NCBI RefSeq assembly: GCF_022095675.1
Contig: NZ_JAHYSG010000192.1
Location: 1-13,044, forward strand
Length of the DNA: 13,044 nucleotides
Direction: 5' to 3'
Source: Dactylosporangium sp. AC04546
GTDB taxonomy: Bacteria; Actinomycetota; Actinomycetes; Mycobacteriales; Micromonosporaceae
Both the position numbers and the translations under genes were made by a program. Under the pieces are notes generated by a model. That model saw nothing but the letters and a program-made list of their open reading frames with translations, searched no databases and had not been told where the DNA came from. Position 1 is the stretch's first letter; every line of letters begins with the position of its first letter. Below are positions 9,691 to 13,044 of this stretch, piece after piece.

Positions 9691-10564
9691 CGCGCAGGCC
9701 CGCGTCGTGGATCAACTCGGTGATCAACGGGTCCGGATCGATCTCCAGGCCCTTGCTCACGAACCACCGCGCGACGTTGCGCACGTCGCGGGCCAGGAAG
9801 TCCCGGCCGTTCGGGTTGATCACCACGTCGACGATCTGCGGCAGGTCGATGAGGACCAGCCGCTCGCCGTCGACCAGCAGGTTGTACGGCGACAGGTCAC
9901 CGTGGGCCAGACCCGAGCGGGCGAGCACCCGCAGCGCGTCGACGAGCTGCGCCCACAGGTGCTCCAGGAGGTCCCGGCCGGCCCGGACCTGGGCGAGCCG
10001 GGGCGCGCCGGTGCCGTCCGGCCCGCCGATGAACTCCAGCATGAGCTCGGTGCCGAGCAGCTGCACCGGGTACGGCACGGCGACGCCCAGCTCCCAGAGC
10101 CCGGCCAGCGCGGCGAACTCGGCCTGGGCCCACTGGCCGGCGATCACCTCACGGCCGAACGAGGTGCGGCCCTCCATGGCCCGGTTGACCCGGGACGCCC
10201 GGACCCGGCGGCCCTCCAGGTAGCCGGCGTCGCGGTGGAAGAGCCGGTGCTCGGAGGTCCGGTACCGCTTGGCGGCGAGCAGGACCCGCCGGTCGGTGTC
10301 CGGCACGGCCCGCTCCACGAGGTGGACGTCGGCTTCTTTGCCGGTCTTGAGCACGCCGAGGTCGGTGTCCTTGGCGGCGAGCTCGGTGACCACCCAGTCA
10401 GGGATCGGCGCCGGCCCGTGCAGGACGCCCGGGGCGTCCCAGCTGCTCCAGCCGGTGTCCTCCTCGGCGTCGGGGGCCGGGAGGTACTGCGGGGTGGTCC
10501 GTTTTACGAAGGTTGCGTCGTCGTCATCGAAGCGACGGCGGCGTGAAGGGCTGTGGTCGCGCAA
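9683..10564 (-). CDS. RIO1-like atypical serine protein kinase
   Basis: 293 residues. The RIO-type ATP-binding loop TGKEADVHLVE is at residues 74-84, the catalytic loop HGDLSPYN at 221-228 (Asp223, Asn228), and the metal-binding IDLPQ with Asp240. Eukaryotic and archaeal relatives act in ribosome maturation; bacterial substrates are largely undefined. A basic and acidic N-terminus (RRRRFDDDD) precedes a ~50-residue linker with no recognised domain. The start is TTG at 10564 with GGAG (10573-10576) eight bases upstream; I found no alternative start before about residue 58, which would leave the kinase core but remove the tail. The TTG lies inside a 42-codon small ORF in another frame, suggesting translational coupling. 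The 3' end overlaps the convergent oxidoreductase gene. Confidence 0.93.
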   Translation of the reverse strand: MRDHSPSRRRRFDDDDATFVKRTTPQYLPAPDAEEDTGWSSWDAPGVLHGPAPIPDWVVTELAAKDTDLGVLKTGKEADVHLVERAVPDTDRRVLLAAKRYRTSEHRLFHRDAGYLEGRRVRASRVNRAMEGRTSFGREVIAGQWAQAEFAALAGLWELGVAVPYPVQLLGTELMLEFIGGPDGTGAPRLAQVRAGRDLLEHLWAQLVDALRVLARSGLAHGDLSPYNLLVDGERLVLIDLPQIVDVVINPNGRDFLARDVRNVARWFVSKGLEIDPDPLITELIHDAGLRVS

Positions 10565-10632
10565 CGCGAGGTCTCCAAAGTCGAGAGAAGGAAGGAAGAG
10601 GGCATGCGGAAGCGCGCCGTGACGGCAGCCAT
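10504..10632 (-). CDS. small ORF (42 aa) overlapping the RIO kinase start; possible leader peptide
   Basis: ATG at 10632 is preceded by AGGAGG (10642-10647) nine bases upstream, the strongest Shine-Dalgarno in this neighbourhood. The ORF runs 42 codons to a TAA at 10504-10506. It overlaps the first 61 bases of the RIO kinase gene in a different frame. The product begins MAAVTARFRMPSSFLL and contains CATTALHAAVASMTTTQPS; it has one cysteine and no recognised domain. About three quarters of its codons end in G or C, compatible with coding but not proof. Ribosomes translating it would pass over the kinase TTG start, so a regulatory or coupling role is the main hypothesis. A second in-frame ATG lies at 10605. 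I do not recognise the family. Confidence 0.5.
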   Translation of the reverse strand: MAAVTARFRMPSSFLLSTLETSRCATTALHAAVASMTTTQPS

Positions 10633-10702
10633 GCGAACCAACCTCCTCTCGCTCAGAAGACAGAGGACACCTTGACGGAGCCCGGACAGCAGCGCAACTG
10701 AT

Positions 10703-11350
10703 TTACCGCGACGCCATGACCTGCGCGATCGCCGCGATGACGCCCTCGGCCGTGCGGGTCGGCGCGTAGCGGTTCTCGCTCCAGCGCCGCCCCCGATGCA
10801 GCCACACGCTGCGGATCCCCGCCCCGGCCGCCCCGCCGATGTCGGCCTCGGGGCTGTCGCCGATCATCCACGCGCCGCCGAGCCGCATCCGGGCGCGCTC
10901 CGCGGCGATCGCGAAGATGCGCGGGTTGGGCTTGCGCACGCCCGCCTCCTCGGAGATGACCCAGTCGGCGAGGTACCGGTCGAGCCCGGTCTTGCGCAGC
11001 TTCTCCTCCTGCTGCCGGGTCTCGCCGTTGGTGATCACCACCGGCACCCAGCCGGAGTCCTCGGCGATGGCCAGCGCGCACGCCGTCAGCGGGTCGAACC
11101 GGACCCGGTTGATGATCGCGCCGCGGATCTCCTCGACCAGGTCGATCGCCGCGATGCGTAGCCCGTACCGCTCGCGGACCGCCTCGGCCACGTCCCAGGC
11201 CGAGGTCATGCCGTCGGCGTCCACGTCGAGCAGCCAGTCGAGGTCGTACTCAGGAGCGCCGATGCGTACCAGCAGGTCAGCCGCCCAAGCGCGGAACGCC
11301 CCAGCCCTGTCCAGCAGGGTGTCGTCCAGGCTGAGCAACAACAGGGGCAC
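10703..11350 (-). CDS. HAD-superfamily protein with serine at the nucleophile position
   Basis: 215 residues, haloacid-dehalogenase-like fold with an inserted helical cap. Motif I reads LLLLSLDDTLLDR, where the family has DxD(G/D)T: the first Asp is Ser7 (codon AGC) while Asp9 remains. Motif II is VVITNG, motif III lysine is in VRKPNPRIF, and motif IV is MIGDSPEAD, all intact. HAD phosphatases and dehalogenases need the motif I Asp to form the covalent intermediate, so normal catalysis should be lost or changed; this is inference. The start is GTG at 11350. There is no Shine-Dalgarno, but a TAACCT hexamer ends six bases before the GTG, fitting a leaderless transcript. The gene lies 70 bases upstream of the small ORF and RIO kinase on the same strand, so co-transcription is possible. 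It diverges from acnR. Confidence 0.9.
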   Translation of the reverse strand: MPLLLLSLDDTLLDRAGAFRAWAADLLVRIGAPEYDLDWLLDVDADGMTSAWDVAEAVRERYGLRIAAIDLVEEIRGAIINRVRFDPLTACALAIAEDSGWVPVVITNGETRQQEEKLRKTGLDRYLADWVISEEAGVRKPNPRIFAIAAERARMRLGGAWMIGDSPEADIGGAAGAGIRSVWLHRGRRWSENRYAPTRTAEGVIAAIAQVMASR

Positions 11351-11356
11351 GCGGGC

Positions 11357-11362
11357 AGGTTA
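11357..11362 (-). promoter_or_regulatory. possible -10 of the HAD gene (leaderless)
   Basis: TAACCT on the minus strand matches TAnnnT and lies six bases before the GTG start, so transcription would begin at or next to the start codon. The -35 region is not convincing. Confidence 0.35.
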
Positions 11363-11411
11363 CGTGACCGGATTGATATCGAACAGATCCTCGTGCTGGC
11401 GCTCGGGCGTA

Positions 11412-11446
11412 CAAACCCCTGCAAACCCGGCGCAACGCCGCGCAAC
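11412..11446. repeat. helically phased short repeats upstream of acnR
   Basis: CAAACCC occurs at 11412-11418 and 11422-11428, then GCGCAAC at 11430-11436 and 11440-11446. The CAA cores therefore recur every 10-11 bases on one helix face. They lie directly upstream of the predicted acnR -35 and about 50 bases or more from the divergent HAD promoter. They could be an activator array; no protein can be named. Confidence 0.4.
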
Positions 11447-11457
11447 AAAATGGCGAG

Positions 11458-11487
11458 ATGCCAAACCGTATGTACGGCTTGCATAAT
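11458..11487 (+). promoter_or_regulatory. predicted acnR promoter, leaderless
   Basis: ATGCCA (11458-11463) and CATAAT (11482-11487) match the -35 and -10 consensus at four and five of six bases with an 18-base spacer. The GTG start at 11495 is seven bases after the -10, where transcription would begin, and no Shine-Dalgarno is present. The spacer is almost wholly occupied by the predicted operator. Confidence 0.6.
11463..11481. promoter_or_regulatory. predicted AcnR operator at acnR (autoregulation)
   Basis: AAACCGTATGTACGGCTTG contains the perfect palindromic core CCGTA-TG-TACGG, flanked by AA and TT. It matches the acnA-upstream element at 16 of 19 positions and sits between the -35 and -10 of the acnR promoter. 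This geometry predicts strong negative autoregulation. Confidence 0.65.
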
Positions 11488-11494
11488 CAACCAC

Positions 11495-12064
11495 GTGCCC
11501 AGGGTGAGCCAGGACCAGCTCGACGCACGCCGGAAGGAGATCCTCACCGGCGCGCGGACCTGTTTCGCCCGTCATGGCTACGAGGGCGCCACCGTCCGGC
11601 GGCTGGAAGAGGAGATCGGCCTGTCCCGCGGCGCGATCTTCCACCACTTCCGGGACAAGGACTCGCTCTTCCTGGCGGTCGCCGAGGATGATGCCGCGAC
11701 CATGGTAGCGACGGTCGCCCAGCACGGCCTCGTGCAGGTGATGCGCGACCTGCTGGCCCGCACCGAGCCGGACGTCACCGGCTGGCTCGGCAGCCAGCTG
11801 GAGGTGTCGCGGCGGCTGCGCACCGATCCCGAGTTCGCCAAGCGCTGGGCGGCCCGCTCCGAGGCGGTGGCCGAGGCGACCCGGGAGCGCCTCCAGCGGC
11901 AACTGGAGGCCGGTGTCCTGCGCGCCGACGTGCCGATCGGCATCCTGGCCCAGTTCCTGGAGCTCGCCTACGACGGCCTCGTGCTGCACCTGGCCACCGG
12001 CCGGCCCGTGCAGGACCTGGAGGCGGTCCTCAACCTGGTCGAGGCCGCCGTACGCAGGCAGTGA
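11495..12064 (+). CDS. acnR: TetR-family repressor of aconitase
   Basis: 189 residues from the GTG at 11495, close to the 188 residues I recall for Corynebacterium AcnR. The N-terminal helix-turn-helix (about residues 33-52: TVRRLEEEIGLSRGAIFHHF) and the flanking HGYEGATVRRLEE and DKDSLFLAVAEDDAA closely follow AcnR, as do QLEVSRRLRTDPEFAKRW and the C-terminal LATGRPVQDLEAVLNLVEAAVRR. In Corynebacterium, AcnR represses acn and responds to citrate with magnesium. Here the operator pair links it to acnA and to itself. The GTG at 11495 is preferred because it sits at the predicted transcription start; an in-frame GTG at 11504 is the alternative. Unlike Corynebacterium, where acnR follows acn directly, several genes separate them. 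It diverges from the HAD gene; the next gene begins 72 bases downstream. Confidence 0.92.
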   Translation: MPRVSQDQLDARRKEILTGARTCFARHGYEGATVRRLEEEIGLSRGAIFHHFRDKDSLFLAVAEDDAATMVATVAQHGLVQVMRDLLARTEPDVTGWLGSQLEVSRRLRTDPEFAKRWAARSEAVAEATRERLQRQLEAGVLRADVPIGILAQFLELAYDGLVLHLATGRPVQDLEAVLNLVEAAVRRQ

Positions 12065-12136
12065 CGCAGCGCAAGCTTTCCTCAAGTGTCCATCGGACGA
12101 CATGACCAACTTGGCACCTGCACCCACACTGAGCCC

Positions 12137-13044
12137 ATGAGGACATCGATCGTGGCGGGTCCCGGGGACACCTGGGGCATCGCCGGCCCCCAGTTCCTGT
12201 GGCTGTACTTCGGACTCGCCGCTCTCGCGATCATCGCCGTGCTCATCTGGCGGCGGAGCTACACGGGCGGCCCGTCGCTGCGCCAGGCCCGCGACCTGAC
12301 GCCCACCCAGGCGGCGCTGATCAACGGCGACCGCCGCCTCGCCGTGTACAGCTCCCTCGCGTCGCTGCGGGCCGCGGGCTCGATCGAGAGCGACAACCGC
12401 GGGTACCTCAAGCAGCGCAACCTGCCCCCGACCGGCGCCTCCGAGCTCGACCGCGCGATCTATGCGGCCGCCGGCCGGCAGGTGACCGCCCGCGCGGCGC
12501 AGAACGACAAGCTCGTCAACGACGTCTTGGCCCGCGCCGAGGCGGAGCTCGGCCGGGAGGGCTGGATCCTCACCGACGACACCCGCCACAAGGTCCGCAC
12601 CGGCGCGCTCGTCGTGTGGCTCGTGGTCGCGCTGGGCATCGCCCGGATCTTCTCCGGCATCGCCAACGACCGGCCGGTCACCAACCTGATCCTGCTGATG
12701 ATCCCGGTCGTCGTCGTGGCGTTCCTGCTGCTGCGGGTGCCCCGGGTCTCCGCGGCCGGCAAGCGGCTGCTCAGCCGGATGCGCGCCCAGGTGCAGCACC
12801 TGCACCCGCGCCAGTCGCCGGCCTGGGCGACGTACGGCCCGGCGGGCGCCGCGCTCAGCGTCGGCCTTTTCGGCGTCGGCGCGTTCTGGCTGGCCGACCC
12901 GGCCTTCGCGCAGGAGGCCGAGCTCCAGCGCAACGTCGCCCAGTCCGGCGGCGGGTACTACGACAGCGGCAGCAGCGGCGGCTCGGACAGCGGCGGCAGC
13001 AGCTGCTCCAGCGGCAGCAGTTGCAGCAGCGGCTCCAGCTGCGG
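12137..13044 (+). CDS. TIGR04222-type membrane protein with Ser/Gly/Cys repeat tail (3' end outside window)
   Basis: 302 complete codons are visible and the frame is still open. Four hydrophobic segments are predicted: about residues 20-38 (FLWLYFGLAALAIIAVLIW), 155-173, 183-199 and 233-252. A helical region with LTPTQAALINGDRRLAVYSSLASL lies between the first two and looks like the conserved soluble domain of this family. After the last helix the chain becomes Gly/Ser-rich and then cysteine-periodic: Cys290, Cys296 and Cys302, each in SSC within an SSCSSG unit. The same six-residue unit appears as 18-base near-repeats in the DNA. The architecture matches what I recall of TIGR04222 proteins, which have unknown function and low-complexity Cys tails. 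ATG at 12137 has no clear Shine-Dalgarno; a GTG five codons on is possible. The start is 72 bases after acnR; no terminator was seen between them. Confidence 0.8.
   Translation, partial: MRTSIVAGPGDTWGIAGPQFLWLYFGLAALAIIAVLIWRRSYTGGPSLRQARDLTPTQAALINGDRRLAVYSSLASLRAAGSIESDNRGYLKQRNLPPTGASELDRAIYAAAGRQVTARAAQNDKLVNDVLARAEAELGREGWILTDDTRHKVRTGALVVWLVVALGIARIFSGIANDRPVTNLILLMIPVVVVAFLLLRVPRVSAAGKRLLSRMRAQVQHLHPRQSPAWATYGPAGAALSVGLFGVGAFWLADPAFAQEAELQRNVAQSGGGYYDSGSSGGSDSGGSSCSSGSSCSSGSSC

Noticed and set aside
9707..10546. Long plus-strand frame opposite the RIO kinase
   Set aside because: The minus strand has intact RIO catalytic motifs; the plus frame has no recognisable motif and no ribosome binding site.
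11393..11494. An N-terminal extension of acnR starting at 11393
   Set aside because: It would place the predicted promoter and operator inside the coding region, and the added residues match nothing in AcnR. The GTG at 11495 gives the family length.
11360..12805. Long minus-strand frame opposite acnR and the membrane protein
   Set aside because: Its composition is shadow-like and it runs antisense to the clear AcnR and TIGR04222-type frames.

Overview
The window is very GC-rich, with coding sequence almost saturated for G or C at third codon positions. It has GTG and TTG starts, several genes that look leaderless, and actinobacterial gene families: an acn/AcnR pair, a membrane Hsp70-like protein with a PQQ propeller, a RIO kinase and a TIGR04222-type membrane protein. 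This points to an actinomycete; Micromonosporaceae is a reasonable guess but is inference. No tRNA, rRNA, CRISPR array or insertion sequence was seen, and no stretch over 300 bases lacks a gene.

Layout, left to right: (1) the C-terminal part of a large AAA/LAL-type regulatory ATPase (+, cut by the left edge); (2) a convergent glyoxalase-fold protein (-) overlapping its last 14 bases; (3) aconitase acnA (+) with its own promoter and a strong intrinsic terminator; (4) a small secreted peptidoglycan-binding-like protein (-); (5) a 976-residue protein (-) joining an Hsp70/actin-type ATPase, a proline-rich linker, one membrane helix and an extracytoplasmic PQQ-type beta-propeller; (6) a divergent quinone oxidoreductase (+); (7) a RIO-family kinase (-) preceded by an overlapping 42-codon small ORF; (8) a HAD-family protein (-) whose nucleophile aspartate is serine; (9) a TetR regulator (+) that matches AcnR; (10) a TIGR04222-type membrane protein (+) whose Ser/Gly/Cys repeat tail runs off the right edge.

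The best-supported functional link is between regions 3 and 9. A 19-bp imperfect palindrome upstream of acnA recurs, with 16 of 19 bases identical, between the -35 and -10 elements of the acnR promoter. This predicts that AcnR represses both aconitase and itself, although the two genes are about 6.4 kb apart here rather than adjacent as in Corynebacterium. The acnR transcript also looks leaderless.

Other points worth a second look are the Hsp70-membrane-propeller fusion, the D-to-S change in the HAD protein, the small ORF over the RIO kinase start, a codon-usage break inside the quinone oxidoreductase, and the six-residue-periodic cysteine tail of the last protein. Family assignments rest on motif recognition from the translated sequence; no database search was possible.
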